64,000 nt of DNA from Linnemannia schmuckeri (GCA_029449235.1 JANATG010000018.1:124001-188000), one strand, 5' to 3'. Counted from the stretch's first letter, positions 46,189-59,036 are shown. Numbers and translations: made by a program. The notes: generated by a model not told the origin, from the letters alone.

Positions 46189-48074
46189 ATTTGTTACTGC
46201 TTAGCCAACGGAGGTACCATCTCGACGTATACTTGGATCTGCATGGTGATTAACTTTTTGCAAATGCGGTCGCCACCCATCTTACCGTCCTTGCACGACA
46301 TGCCCCATGACCTCTCTCCGGACAACCAGGTCATCAACGGAAACAACACGTCATTCTTCAGCGACTTGGCCAAATTGGAGGGTTTTGGCAGCGCCAACAA
46401 GGAGTCACTAGGAGGACTTTTCTATGCCTTCTTCAGAAAGTAAGGATTGTTGCGGTACCAATTTTGAATGCACTTGACAGGATAATTGGGAGGCAGCATA
46501 TCTATATTTGCTTAAATCAAAATCAACAATACTCATATCTATTTTTTTACCAACATAACGATAGGTTCGCCATTGAGTTTGACTACGACCACCATGTGGC
46601 CTCGGTTCGCCATGGCTGTTATCTGACCAAGGAGTCTAAGGGCTGGCACCTACCAGGAAAGCACTACAGGTTGCTCTGTGTGGAGGAGCCGTTCGACACT
46701 AGCCGAAACTTAGGCAACTCTTGTGACATGGCTAGTAGCAAGGGACTGAAGCACGAATTTAAGAGGGCGCTGGATATTCTGAACCACAATGGCAGTCTGG
46801 ATCAGGTGTGCGAGCAGTGGATCTTCCCATCGAGTTATTACCACAGCACCAATAACGGATACAGGAACTTGAACGGCAACGGACAGTTTTCGGGCAACAA
46901 CACGGCTTCGCTTGGAAGACGCTATGCTGCAGGATACCGCTCTCGCCCTCATACTCGGGATGCTTTTGATCGAAACAACAATAACAACAGCAACAACAAT
47001 GGAGGAGGAGGAGCGTCTGATAGATCAAATGGGTCCTCGGAGAACTTCAAATCGAACCGCAACTCCAACTCCTCGTCGTCCTCGTCTAATTTTAATAACA
47101 ATAACGGGAATGCAGAGGGCCGACAAGACAGGAACAACTATGAGAGGCGGCCTCGATCTAGCTCTGCCTCGGTTGCGACCTCGTCATCTCTTCATACGCC
47201 TCGGCTTGTCGAAACTTCACTGGAGGGTGTCAAGGAACACGGTGCCCAGACAGAGAATATATTGGAGGGGGAGCCAGCGTCAGAGTCTGCAAAAAATGGC
47301 TTGACTGGTCAGAGCGACGCCATGGTCCACCATCATACTGGATCTAGTCGGCCTCGTCGTTCCAGCGTCCACTCATCCGACAGCACTTCCGGATCCGTAT
47401 CGCATTCGTCGGTCATGAAGCAAGGCGACAAGGCCAAGGTTCCAGGGTCTCCAACTTCAGCGAACAACTCTCAGCGTCGAAGCAAACCATCAGCAGCCAA
47501 AGGAAGCGGCACTGAGGGAACCAAAGGCAACAACAGCAGCAGCAGCAGCAGCAACCATGGTGGCAGTGGTGGTAACAACTCTAGTCATGGTCGACAGAAG
47601 AACGGTCGGTCTGGCAATGGAAGTCATCGCGAGAGTGGTGGACATGGGAGCAAGGCGCCCCGCGCGACTGTAGAGCTCTGTTTGGCAGATATTGCAAAGA
47701 CGACACCTCATTTGTTCGCTGGTAGCAAGTCTGAGACGGCGTTGTCAGAGTCTTCGGATGCTGCTTCATCGGTTTCTATTGGTACTGCAGGAGATGCGTT
47801 GGAGAGTTCTGATGCTGCGAAGAAGAAGAAGGCAGGCAAGAAGAGTTTGCTTTGGTCGACCAATTCGAACCGAGGAGAGTCTGGCTCCAACCACCACCAC
47901 CACCACCAACACCACGGCCATCGATCCTCAAAGATTCAGGACCACCACAGCCACCACCACAGCCACCACCAACACCAACAGACAAGCCATGCGACCAAGA
48001 CCAAGACGGCACGGGTCGATGAGGCTGGTCCTCTGATTGACTCCATCGGCGACACCCCTCTTCGATCATCATGA
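43870..48074 (+). CDS. Cid1/Trf-type nucleotidyltransferase (poly(A)/poly(U) polymerase family)
   Basis: Six exons (43870-45024, 45360-45472, 45658-45837, 45935-46083, 46205-46439, 46565-48074) give about 1,113 residues. The first ~380 are disordered (His/Gln, Ser and Pro-rich). The catalytic core starts at MYSLFETILPTEE. FGSTINDLGTNTSDVDICI holds the helix-turn GS motif and the first two catalytic Asp (DVD); the third Asp is in LSCDMNIN. RPFAMIIKHWARKRVLND and STYTWICMVINFLQ form the central domain, and LGGLFYAFFRKFAIEFDYDHHVASVRHG is the PAP-associated nucleotide-recognition region. Such enzymes add A or U to RNA 3' ends. The C-terminal ~400 residues are Asn-, Ser-, Gly- and His-rich. Exact activity (poly(A) or poly(U)) cannot be told from the sequence. 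One intron carries a 31-T run (46156-46186). Confidence 0.92.
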
Positions 48075-48372
48075 TCCCTTCCTTTTACCTTCTACCTATT
48101 TTTCGTTTCTTTTAAGTATATCCCTCTTTTTTTTTGTATTTGGCTTTCTACTTTGTACATCCTTTTTTACTCTCCACTCTACTTTTTTGCATAAATTCTC
48201 TTTCTTACATTACACATTTAATCCCCCCACTTTTACGCCTCTCTCGCCTTTCTTTACACCATACAGTACATACAAAAAAAAATATAAAAAATGATTGTTG
48301 TTTTCAATAGCACTTTATGAGTTAATATGAATTGAATATGGATCAGAAGTATGGAAAGTACTTTTTCTAATC

Positions 48373-48766
48373 TTAGTTGATGGAGGCAATCTTCCATCCA
48401 AGGGGCTTACCAGCCATAAAAGGCACAACATCGCCCTTCTCCCCCTGAATATCCTCCCCACCAAAAGAGTACTTCTGAGGGGTGTTCCATTCCTCACGAA
48501 CAAGCTTGACCTCTCCAACCCACTTCTCGTTCTTGACTTCATAAAAGGCACGTCCGAAATCGCAGGCGAAGTCCTGGAGGCGGTCGAGGGCTCCAAAGGA
48601 TTCGAGGATGGTGGCGAGGTAAGGGAGGACCAAGGGGGTTGTGAAGACGCCTGCGCATGAGTCGGGACCTTCCTTCTTGTGCGAAGGGTGAGGAGCTGAG
48701 TCTGTTCCGAGGAAGAATCTTGGGTGTCCTGTTTGTTATGGATGTTTTTGTGCGTAGATGGTGGAG

Positions 48767-48808
<42 letters not shown>

Positions 48809-50113
48809 TTGATTGATTGGTAGGTTGAGTAGGTTGGCAATATGGGTCGTCGTTTTTGGATTTGAAAGATGGGGTGGACATCAAGGTTAGTTGACATGTT
48901 GACAAGAAAAAAATAAAAAATAAAAAGAGCACACAAATATGGGACAAATTAATATCCTGAAGAAAAAAAAGAAAAAAAAAATAGACAGAGAACTTGCCTT
49001 CCTTGACAACGTTACGAAGAGCAGCCCTGTCACTAGGGTACTTGGCCACGGGCTTGCAGAAGTTATGGCATTTGCCAGCCCAATCATCGACGACCAACTG
49101 CAAATGGTGGACCGTAATCGTGCATCCGACAGTGTCACCCAAAGACTTGACCATGTTGACGGCGGCCTCGGTGGTGGCGTGTTCAAGGATGATCTTGAGT
49201 TTGGGGAAAGCCAAATGGATGTCCTTCAAGTGGCCCAGGAACTTTTCTTCGGCATTCATCACACACACGTTCTAATTACGTTTTTTTGTTGGTATTTGAA
49301 GGAAAAAATGAAGGAAGGGATAGCAGTTTAGAAATGGAATGAGTATTTCGTTCAGAGGTTAAGGTGAGGAAGAAAAGAAGCGGTGAAAGTACCTTGTCAG
49401 CGTCGCTGGGGATCTCGCCGTGGAGGTTGAGGACCATACCCTCCTCCTCCATGGCCTGGAAGACGGGGTAATAGATGTCGTAACTCTCAATGCCAGACTC
49501 GCTGTTAGTCGTCACTCCGCGGGGGTATGACTTCACACCTATTATGCACCAAAAACCATAGGAGCGTTTAGTTCTCACGATCACTTTTTTTTTTTCTTCG
49601 AGAATCCTGAAAAAGGGCGATTCGCTGACTGAAAAAGGAAGAGGAGGACGTACCGCGGACGCCGGCCTTGGCGGCCTTGCGGATCTCGTCGGGGGTAAGG
49701 GCGGGGTTGAGGTAGAGCGACATGAGGAAGGTGACCTTGGGGGCCAAAGCTTCCAATTCGGCCTTGTAGGCGACAGCCATCTCCGTGTTCGAGATTGTAG
49801 GCTGCAAATTGGGCTATTTTTCGTTCCATATACACAAAAAAGAATTGACGAAAAAAGTTGGTTAGGTCAAGGGCAGACGAAATATTCGTCAAGTGACACC
49901 ATTCCCAAGCAAAGTGTGCTGCAGAAGAGAGGAGAGAAAGAAGCAAGTAGGAAGGTAGATAGGGAGGGAAGATATAAAAAAAAGAGGTGTTACCATGACG
50001 TAACAGATCGAGACACCACCCTCAGTGACGGCGGGAGTGACCATGGTCATGAGCGAGCCCTGACGGAGGTGAATGTGCATGTCTGCAGCAGTGGGGAGGG
50101 TGATGATGTCCAT
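48373..50113 (-). CDS. URA4: dihydroorotase (pyrimidine synthesis)
   Basis: Five exons (50113-49994, 49813-49654, 49538-49393, 49271-48998, 48728-48373) give 351 residues, the length of yeast Ura4. It closes N-carbamoyl-aspartate to dihydroorotate in the cytosol, step three of UMP synthesis. Motifs: ADMHIHLRQG with the two metal-binding His, KSYPRGVTTNS with the Lys that is carboxylated, LNLHGEIP, ILEHATT with metal His residues, and FFLGTDSAPH with the catalytic Asp. The fourth intron has a GC donor (GCAAGT after VVKEG) and contains an ATT repeat. Lies tail-to-head with RVB1, 257 bp apart, both on the minus strand. Confidence 0.96.
48767..48808 (+). repeat. ATT trinucleotide repeat (about 14 units)
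   Basis: An uninterrupted ATT/TTA run of ~42 bases inside intron 4 of the dihydroorotase gene, 39 bp past the 3' splice site on the minus strand. Likely polymorphic. Confidence 0.9.
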
Positions 50114-50370
50114 GGCTGTCGTTTGCTTGATCTGTTGAGAGTGAAGAAAGCGGGGTAGAGAGCGAATCGGATCTGATCTCATACTTTAAAAAAACCACTT
50201 CTCTTGATCGTGACTGCTGATGGACAATGGACATGGTCACTCCTCTCCTCCAGAACGTATTAGTGTGAGTGTGAGTGTGTGTTTATTCATGCTGAGAAAG
50301 ATCCTTGCTTTCTCCTAGTCCTCCGCTTTATCGAAAAGCCCTGAGCCCCCAACGGCTGCATTGCCCCATC

Positions 50371-52199
50371 TTAAGCAATGAAGCCACGGTTCTCGTCAGT
50401 GACAATCTTCGCACTACGCTTCGAGTCCAAGAACAAATCAGCAGCCTCCTCAACATCGCCCTTAAAGATATCGTCGCGTCCGTTCATCTTAGACATGATG
50501 CTGGCAGGTGCCAACAGCTGGATAGAGTACCGAAGACTGGTCTTCAGACCCACATCTGCAAGGTAGTCCAATGCCTCGTCCTGAATCGTCAGTCCCTCGG
50601 TCTTGGCGCGGATCGTAATAATCACACGGATCTCCTCCAACGTGTAAGGGAGTGTGCGGATAATCAACAGACGGTCCAAAAGATCGACGGGAATACCGTG
50701 GGGCGACATGATGTCCTCTGTACCGCGGATGGCGCACATACCGCGGTTAGTCGCAAACACAACAATAGGCGAAAGTGTCGACTCCAATGCGCGGTTCAAG
50801 TACGTAAAGCACTCAATATCCAACATATGCACCTAACATCAGTCGTGGGAAGTAAAATACAGGTTAATCACAGTCCATTGTGCCATATTAAACGAAAACA
50901 CGTCTTTAACGTGATAGAAATAAAAAATTACCTCGTCGATGAATAATACTCCGGGGACGAGCTCGGCGATACCTTGGTCAATATACTTGTTGACGACCTT
51001 GTTGATCTCCTTGCGCAACTTGTCAGTGATCTCGGTCTTTTTGGGCTTCATGAACTGACCCATCATCGACATGACATCCTGACCTCCCTGGGGACGAGCG
51101 TTGGCAACATCGAGATCGTGAAGGGTCACATCCTGAATCAACTCCTTCTTCTTGTGAACCTCACCCTTGGGCAAGGGCACGTACTCTTCCGCCTCCAAAT
51201 CAAACTCGGTAGCATAGGCATCCGAACGACCGACTCTCTTGACTGCGCCAGTGTTGGCCTCAATATAGACAACATCTCCAACAGTCACCTTTTCCTTCTG
51301 GATGCTCTCGTAGATCGAAGGGTCCAGCTTAAGTTGTTTTGTTCCCTTGACGGTCTTCAATCCAATCAAAACGTGGGAAATGGTCTTGCCGTAACCTCCC
51401 AGTGGGTTCTCTGTCTCCTCTGGAGTCAACTCCGTAATCTCTCCCTCATACACCTCCTTTGTCTCCTTGATCCTCAAACCTATTGTTCGTTAAGTTAGAA
51501 ATGGAAAAGAAATGAGTACTCACGCCTATACGCTTGTTGTGAACGTAAATTAGTTCTGTCCAGCATCTCCCAGGATCGCATATGAAAACATACCGATGGC
51601 GCGACGAAAGTTCTCCATGAGGACCTCGGTCTTTTTGATCTCACTGGAAAAGACTTCACTTCCGACCATGGGGCAGAAGGGAACCTTGGGGCCGAGCTCC
51701 TGTGCAATAGCCAATGCGATCGCCGTCTTTCCTGTTCCTGGTGCTCCAGCGAAAAGCAATGCACGTCCCGACATCTTTTTTGACTTGATCAGGTCCACAA
51801 CCACACCGCAAGCCTAATATTTTGTGCAATGTCAATGGACAAATAGATGAGTATTTTGAATTATGCTTGCGCATTGCCCATGTAAAAGAGACACGGCAAC
51901 AAGATATCGTGTTCAAAGTCCATGCTTTCTGGGTGTGGTTCGTACCTCACGAGCCTGCTCTTGTCCAACGAATCCAGAGGCAATAGGCTCAGCATATCCG
52001 TCTTCTCTCAACCCAAGACCCTATTTACGAAGGATGCAAGCTGCAGTTAGCTAAGAAAGTTTTTATGTCCATTGACGCGCGTTAAGTCCTTGCGTCAAGT
52101 TGAGTGATCTTGATTGTTTGCATTGTTGGTCGTTACCTTGATGTGTGAGTGAGCAGCGATACGCTGCTCTCTTGAGTTTTTGACTTCTGCAATGCGCAT
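50371..52199 (-). CDS. RVB1: RuvB-like 1 (pontin) AAA+ ATPase
   Basis: Five exons (52199-52137, 52020-51946, 51813-51594, 51479-50932, 50832-50371) give 455 residues, the usual length of pontin. Walker A is GAPGTGKTA, followed by ALAIAQELGPKVPFCPMVGSEVFS and [26 protein letters not shown], which are RuvBL1-specific (not RuvBL2). The insertion domain II is present (EETENPLGGYGKTISHVL). Walker B is GVLFIDEVHMLD, sensor 1 is VVFATNRG, and the Arg finger region is GIPVDLLDR. With RVB2 it forms a hexameric ring in INO80, SWR1 and R2TP complexes, acting in chromatin remodelling and snoRNP assembly in the nucleus. Confidence 0.97.
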
Positions 52200-53181
52200 G
52201 GTGGCTTCAATGTATGTTAGTGTAGTTTATGAAGGAGGAGAAATAAGGGAAAGAAATGTCGAGTACGAGTTGGTTGGTGGCGATGGAATAAAAGTAGAAT
52301 TAAGAAGAAAAAAAAAGAAAAAAAAGTAATCAAGTGCGTGGGTTTGTTGTTCGCCTTTTTGCAAGCCCGCCTTGGAGGCAGGTCACGTGTGAGACTGCTT
52401 TTCCACTTCATAGCTTGAACCGGGGCTTGAAGGAGAAGCGGAACTAGCAGATAAGATCATCTCCTTCTCCACTTTCATTATTCCTTTCAGGCACCATCTC
52501 CTACATCACATTATCTCCCTGTACACCATTCACTTAATCCATTCACTTGCAACTTGTTCTGTTCTACGTGTCCACTGCATTCATCAGCCAGCCTTGTCCA
52601 GTCGCGATCTGCCACCACTGCATCGCGATGTGTCGCCCTCTCTTTTTTTCTGTTATATGCGCCGCCACCACATACAAGATACCATGACGATAATAAAAAG
52701 AAGCCCTCCTTATTGTTACCCAGTCCCTAGCCAGCACTCTTCTCACTCGCTCCTTTTGCTTCCTTCTATGACTGAAGAAGGAGCAGCTTGACTACTTAAA
52801 AGAAAATTCTTTTTCTCCCATTTCTCTCTTCTTTCTTTCTCTTCCTTCTCACCCCTCACCCTCTCTTCTCTTCTCAATTATCAACTTCCCCTCCCTTCTG
52901 CTGCACTCTTGCAACCCCCGCTACATCTATTACTACGTCCACTCTTCAGTACCAACCTGATCTGCATTCCTCACCCTGAGCATCCACTTCCTTCTCATCA
53001 CCACAACCACCGCACTTAAACTCCACCTTGCACCTACACTTCTTGGCATCCGTCAACCTTGCACTCTTTTTCACTTTTATACAACAAAAGAACAACAACA
53101 CCGGCTCATTGTTACTTTGTACTCCGCCCAAACCCTCATTCCCACTTTCCAGCTGAAAAGAGAAAAAAAAGTAATCGACAA
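52200..53181. promoter_or_regulatory. divergent promoter, RVB1 / F-box gene
   Basis: About 980 bp. No gene is supported. The right half (52800-53100) is strongly C/T-rich with CTTCT repeats and is probably the promoter and leader of the F-box protein gene. A short palindrome-like CACGTG lies at 52384-52389, about 185 bp upstream of the RVB1 start. Confidence 0.45.
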
Positions 53182-56100
53182 ATGACTGTGCATCAGTTTT
53201 CTCCTACTCTCCCTGCCGACAACAGCAGTAACGAAAACAATAGGAAGAACCACTCCCTTGCCCTTACTATTACTCCCAACTGCAGGGACCCCATCATTTT
53301 ACCTCCTGGTAAGATATTTTCTTTTCTTTCATTCCCTTTGTTTGAATAGTGGAGGGTGATCACCCGGAGCACTAGAACCAGACCGAAGGCGGAGCTGTTT
53401 ACCTTGGAGCCGTTATTCTTGGAGCCGTTATTCTTGGCCACAAAGTACAAAGTAGTACCTGCTTCAAGAGCAACCAGCCCCTTCGTTCTTTGATTTGGAG
53501 AGTGTTCCGAGGTGGTTATTGTTTCTCCACTTGCTTACATACCTGTGTTTGATCGGAGTATCTGGTGGTATTATTAATTGGCATGGTGGTGGCAGTGGAC
53601 ATTCATCTCTCAAATGTCAGTCAGCACACCAGTCATCAGTCAATGCCATCTATCTTTTTGCTCTCTGTCTCTTTTTAGAGTGTGTATCCACAATACTTGT
53701 TAGTAGCACATGGTGGCCATGATTCAAATCGTCCATTGTTGTTCTCACTTTCTCTCTCCTTGCTTCCTATCCCTTCTTGTGCCACCTGGTCTAAATTGCC
53801 CCTCCGACGTCATAGATGACAACCTCCCACAGCTCATCTCTGTTGTCTCTCTGTGTGTCTCTTTGACCAAAGGACCACAATAAAAAAATCTTTTTTATTT
53901 TGTACCCCCCCCCCCCCTTCCCCCTCTCGCCGGACACACAGACACACAGATACCTCACCCCTTCAAATATTAATTGCATCCACAGCCGTTCGACCAACTA
54001 GCCCTCCCGATCTCATCCCACGTTTTTTTGTTTTGGTTCAACTCAGCTCACACTCATTCATTCATTTTTCCACCAACGAACAACGAACCGTAACTTTGAC
54101 TATCATATTCAATACTCAACGTCTTTGTATTACGTTATTTCTATATCTCGACCAACATCTTAAATAGAGATCTTGAGGTGGATTGCATCACACCTCCAGG
54201 ACAACCGTCATGCCCTGCACGCCTGTCTCCTAGTCTCCCGCGCCTGGTCTCAGGCTGCAGTCGAATATCTCTACAAGGCCGAGCACATGATGGGCGACTA
54301 TGACTTTCAATCATTCTCCTCCGCCTCTATCCCCACCTTGGCCTTCGAGGGTCTTACTCTGGAGGATGAATCCGTTACGTTGATCTCATTGGGCAGTCCC
54401 CGGATCCCTATCGGATCAGCAGCCATGGTCTCAAATAAGGAATCCTTTGATCTGCCCTTGGCCATGGTCCCGCTCCAACAGTCTTCGGTCCAAACACACA
54501 GAGCCAGGAGTGATCCCGAAGATTTCCGTTCTGAAGCTCGCTCGCGCCTTTTGCTGAAGAGAACTCTCGATGCCTCTCTCCTCCATGACACTCAATGCTC
54601 TTACGACTACATATCCTACCTTAACAAAGTCTCATGTCCTGTAAGACTTCTTTTTCTGTCACTGTCTCATGTTGTATGTTTGCATAGTTTCCTACGACGT
54701 AACTAATCTTTTCTTTCTTGCTATCGATTTGGTATCTATGTAGTGGTTCGTTGATTTGATCCAAGATTGGAATGCGTTTTGCTCAGACTGGCGCGGAAGG
54801 AGCGCGAGGGAACAGATAATGGATCACTCTGCAGACCTCCTTCTTGACTCAGAGCCATCCATTGCTCGACAGGAACACTGCTTCAACCGGTTGGTGCGTA
54901 AGGTCTCAAAGCGCTGTCAATTCGTTGACGAATTCAGGTCCAGCAGCATGGTTCACCCAAACACACTTATCTATGCCGTCCAACACTTTCAGAAACTCAC
55001 CTGGGTCGATCTTAAGGATTGCCAGGAACTGAACAATGATGTCTTCAAGGCCCTTGCACGCACAGTCCGTGCCCTCTCGTATCTCCGATTGCCTGGCAGC
55101 AAACTCAAGAATGTGTCAGCTCAAGCCATTTCCGATGTGCTCCTGGCCCAGGAGAAGAACACGCTCTGCCAGTTCAAGGTCATTCACGGAACCAACATTT
55201 TTGAGAATGACTCGATTCTCAAGGCCATTGGCGAGCGACATGGTGGATCCATGAAGCGATTGACGTTGGCCATCAGTGAGCTTGAACATTCGGGACTTCA
55301 GGAGTATGGTCCTCTCTGCACTGGTCTGGTATCGCTCAATCTCGAGTACACTTCAGGAGTTACGGATGATGTCTTGCTCCCTATCCTTGATACCTGTCGT
55401 CAGCTGGTCAAGCTTGACCTCACGGAGACCGATTGCACTCAGACAACTATCCAGGGACTCTCGACTGCTTCGGATGCAGCTACCCCTCAGGCCGGTCGCT
55501 TTGCCACTATGAAGCGCCTAATTCTCAACAACATGGATTCACCCTTTACTACCAACATCTTCCTGGCCCTGGCAGATGCTTGTCCCAACCTGGAAGAGCT
55601 CCACATGAACAGCATTCTCGCAGATTCTTTCCAAGACTTTCAGCCATTTATCGTCAGGATGATCAAGCTCAAGGATTTGGACATTGGCAATGTGTTCCCC
55701 GAGTTGACGGACGCCAATATGATCAGCATTGTCGATGCCCTTCCGGACCTGCGCTGGATATCTGTCGCCAACACACAGATCACCAACGTCTCGCTTGCTT
55801 ACTTGGCAGAGAAGGCTTCCAGTCTATGCGACCTCTGTATTCTCGGATGCGACCAGGTGACGAAGGATGGAGTGATTGCCTTCTTGGACAATATGACCAA
55901 CAAGATGGGATTCCGTCGACTCGATATTGCGTACTGTCGATTGGACGAAGCAGCTGTCGCAGAGATCCGGGAGAAGGCCAAGGAGCTGACGATTCAGCAT
56001 GGATTGAATGAGTTGATTGAGGTTGAGGGCGATGACCAGTTTGCCGACAGCCTTGCTGATGAGGAAGGAGATCGAGAAGAGGGAGCCGAAGATGATGATG

Positions 56101-56381
56101 AGGAGCGAGAAGATGAAGCTGGAGAGATCGAAGATATTATTGAGGATGCAGAGAATGAGGAGGGACAAACCGCCCTCGAGGAAATTGAGGAAGATGAGGA
56201 GGAGGTTTTGGTAGCTGGACTGGATGCAGCCATGGTCATGAGCCAGGACCCGGAGAACGAAGCCGAGCAGGCAGATGAGGATGAGTCCTCTGAGGGAGAG
56301 GAGGATCTGAGCGACTACAGCGATGCCTTCTCTGATGTTGACGAAGACGACCTGAGCGATGTGGACCTAGATCTAGAGTAA
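53182..56381 (+). CDS. F-box / leucine-rich-repeat protein with acidic tail
   Basis: Three exons (53182-53308, 54168-54640, 54744-56381) give about 745 residues. Residues 40-85 form the F-box, rebuilt across an 859-base intron: ILPPEILRWIASHLQ, then ALHACLLVSRAWSQAAVEYLY. The middle region (~90-220) is variable. From ~250 to 610 there are repeated LRR units of the Fbxl/Grr1 kind (LTWVDLKDCQELND, LVSLNLEYTSGVTDDVL, LVKLDLTETDC, LRWISVANTQITNVSLAYL, CDLCILGCDQVTKDGV). The last ~110 residues are Glu/Asp-rich. F-box proteins bring targets to the SCF ubiquitin ligase via Skp1; the LRRs bind the target, which is unknown. Exon 1 depends on the long intron and is less sure than the rest. Confidence 0.85.
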
Positions 56382-56730
56382 ACACATTTCAGCCGTAATC
56401 GTGTTGCCCCCTATTTTTTTTAAAAATAAAGCTAGAATCAACTTTAATAATCTGTTTCTAAAATTGGGCGAAGCACTCACAAAAAACAAAAAATAAAAAC
56501 ACCATAGAACTATGAACGATTAAACTGCATGGAAAGCCATCCTATTTATTTTTCATCCTTGACCTTTTTCTTTTTTTGTTACGCTTAGTCCGCACCAATT
56601 GCCACAACCATAAACAATTTCATGTTGACCATCGATGAGTAGGGGGGAAGGAAAGAAAAGATAAACGGGGGATTGTCATGAAGGAAACTACAATTAACAT
56701 CCGTAACACAAACCTATGTTTTTTTTAGGA
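56382..56730. other. gap before the Argonaute fragment
   Basis: 349 A/T-rich bases. No sign of the missing N, L1 or PAZ coding sequence of Argonaute in any frame. It ends in TTTTTTTTAG, which looks like a real 3' splice site, so the upstream exons were probably lost or moved. Confidence 0.5.
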
Positions 56731-58337
56731 ACCGTGCCAGTTATTCCGGTTGGCCGGTCAAGGAAACAAAGAACTGTGACCTGCATGGAAATATCGATGC
56801 CGAGCTCTTGAGCGTTTATCAGCTGATAGGCAAAGAAGCCTTCTTGCAGACAAACGACAAGGCCAAGAGTCTACCACAGCTGTTAGTCTGTATTCTTCCC
56901 AACACTGGTGTCCCCCTTTATACGAGTATCAAACGCGTCATCGACACGTCCCTCGGCGTCTCTTCTCAGTGTATACAGAGAAACCATATTCGCATGCCCA
57001 AGAAGCAGTACTGCGCCAACGTCTGTCTCAAGATCAACGCCAAGCTCGGTGGAGCCAACCAGCGTCTCGCCCAGAACATGATGCCTTTCATGAGTGAACC
57101 CGCTCTCATTTTGGGTGGCGATGTCTCACATCCTCAACCAGATAACATTTCATGCATCCCTTCTAAACGCCTTTTTTTTCTTCTTTTCTTGTGTATGTGA
57201 GAATGAGGGAACTTTTTTCTACATGTTCTGTGTCTTATCAATCCCTCTCTGCTCTCTGCTATTTATTCCAGACGTTATGATAGGTGACACCACCCGCCCG
57301 TCGATCGCCGCTCTGGTTGGTTCATTAGACGCACATGTTGCGCGCTATGCGACAACCGTCCGCGTACAGACGGCGAGAACAGAGATGATCGCTGACCTCG
57401 GGGCCATGGCTATAGATCTTTTGAAAAGCTTCTAGCAAAAGTATGTTTTCATCCTCTTTCTCTCTTCTCTTTGCTCGACAGTAGAGGTGCTTGGGGGTGA
57501 ACACCAACTGTTTCCTTTCCGTATATGGGTCATCGTACTTTGGTTAACCTTAGTAATATACTCTACATTCGTTAGCCGCTTTTAGCTGTGGTCAGAAGCC
57601 AAAGAAGATTATATTCTACCGCGATGGCGTCTCCGAGGGCCAGTTTGCAGAAGTTCTCAGGAATGAGGTCGCCAGCTTGAAGGCAGCTTGCGCGTCATTG
57701 GAGCAGGGATACAATCCCAAGATTACTTTTGTAGGCGTCCAGAAGCGTTATCACACTCGCTTCTTCCCTGTTCATCCCAGCACTAGCGACAGGACAGGAA
57801 ACTGCAAGCCAGGAACTGTGGTCGGCCAAAGGGTTGTCCACCCCTTCGAATTTGATTTCTATCTCCAGAGCCATGCTGGTATCTTGGGCACCTTCCGTCC
57901 CGCGCACTACCACGTGCTGCTCGACACTAACAGGTTTACCTCGGACGCGCTGCAGGACCTGACCTACAAACTGTGCCATCTGTACGCTCACACCACCCGA
58001 GTCGTCTCGTACGCGCCGCTGGCCTATAATGCGCACATTGTTGCGGCTCGAGCTCGGTTCCATCTTCCTGGCTGGGGCGATGACAACACTTCTTCCGAGG
58101 CTTCCGCTATCACAGTGAGCGCCTACCCTTCTGTCAAGCCCAACGTCGCGAATGGTATGCATTTCTTTTTTTTTCGGGTTTGAGAGATGCTAGTGTTCTG
58201 CCCTGTCTGGTTCGTTTCATGCGGTGTGGAATCTGGCACTAACGTCTGTCTTTTTGGTTCGTCTGCCTATAGTTATGTGGTTTTGTAAACGTCCACATAT
58301 TCACCTCGGGCTCCAGACCCCACAATCACGAATATGA
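56731..58337 (+). pseudogene. 5'-truncated Argonaute (MID-PIWI) relic
   Basis: Segments 56731-57141, 57284-57440, 57596-58154 and 58273-58337 read as the MID and PIWI domains: LLVCILPNTGVPLYTSIKRV and TSLGVSSQC (MID guide 5'-end pocket), GGDVSHP (first catalytic Asp), RPSIAALVGSLD, FYRDGVSEGQF (second catalytic Asp), and APLAYNAHIVAARARFHLP (catalytic His). The N, L1 and PAZ domains are absent and no start codon suits the remaining frame. Damage: the splice donor at 57142 reads AT instead of GT although the acceptor at 57282-57283 keeps the frame; TAG at 57433 within a conserved segment; the usual C-terminal end (MWF plus one residue) runs on to a later stop. Argonautes bind small RNAs and cut targets; this copy cannot make a full protein. 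It has GT-AG introns, so it is not a processed copy. Confidence 0.85.
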
Positions 58338-59036
58338 TCTTTACCCAGTCCAAAAAGGACACACGTTCAATAGCCCTTTGCCTTTTGAGCACTTGATTCC
58401 CTCTCACTTCTGAGCATCAATACCACACACTTTTGAAATAAAGAAACTCTGAATGAAAAAAACAGGGAATATGGATCTGGATGTGGAAGCGTAGGAACGA
58501 TGTTACCGAATTGCGGTAATGAGATCAAAGGATGTGCTTTGGTGGACCATTGTGTCCTCCAGCCCAGGCAGGTGCTCGAGCACCTAGAGCACATGGCTGA
58601 GCGGTTCATCCGTTCAAATACCCAGCGTCCGTTGCCTCAGAGCTGTTCCTCTGGGAGTAATAATAATAAATCGCGGAGATGGCACACATGGACGCGCTCT
58701 AACTTAGGCAATAACCATAATACGATTCGGGTGTACATGAATACCTATGCCAGGTTCAGGCCTTCAGTTCAGCCATCGTCACTGCAAGAATGACAGATAT
58801 CGTAAAGTGTCGGATATGATGGCCATCTCACATTCCATTCATTACCCAGGCCTCGTCAGCAATCTTTCCTCCTTTTCAATTCTGACTACGCTAGCGTGTT
58901 GATGAAATGTATTGGCAGCATTGTGAGAAGCGGAAAAATAAAGAAGTGATTTTGTGTATTGAAAAAAAACGTGTAGGGAGGATGCAGCGGCCCTGGCTGT
59001 GTCTAAATAAAAAATGCCTCTCAAACCCTTCAACTC
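58338..59036. other. gap between the Argonaute relic and the NACHT receptor
   Basis: About 700 bp with short open frames and no motifs. Contains AATAAA at 58436-58441 and 58667-58671-like ATAATAAAT. Nothing else supported. Confidence 0.45.

Noticed and set aside
45942..46204. Open frames across the poly-T tract near 46156-46186
   Set aside because: They lie within an intron and adjacent exons of the nucleotidyltransferase gene; the Phe or Lys runs are homopolymer translations.
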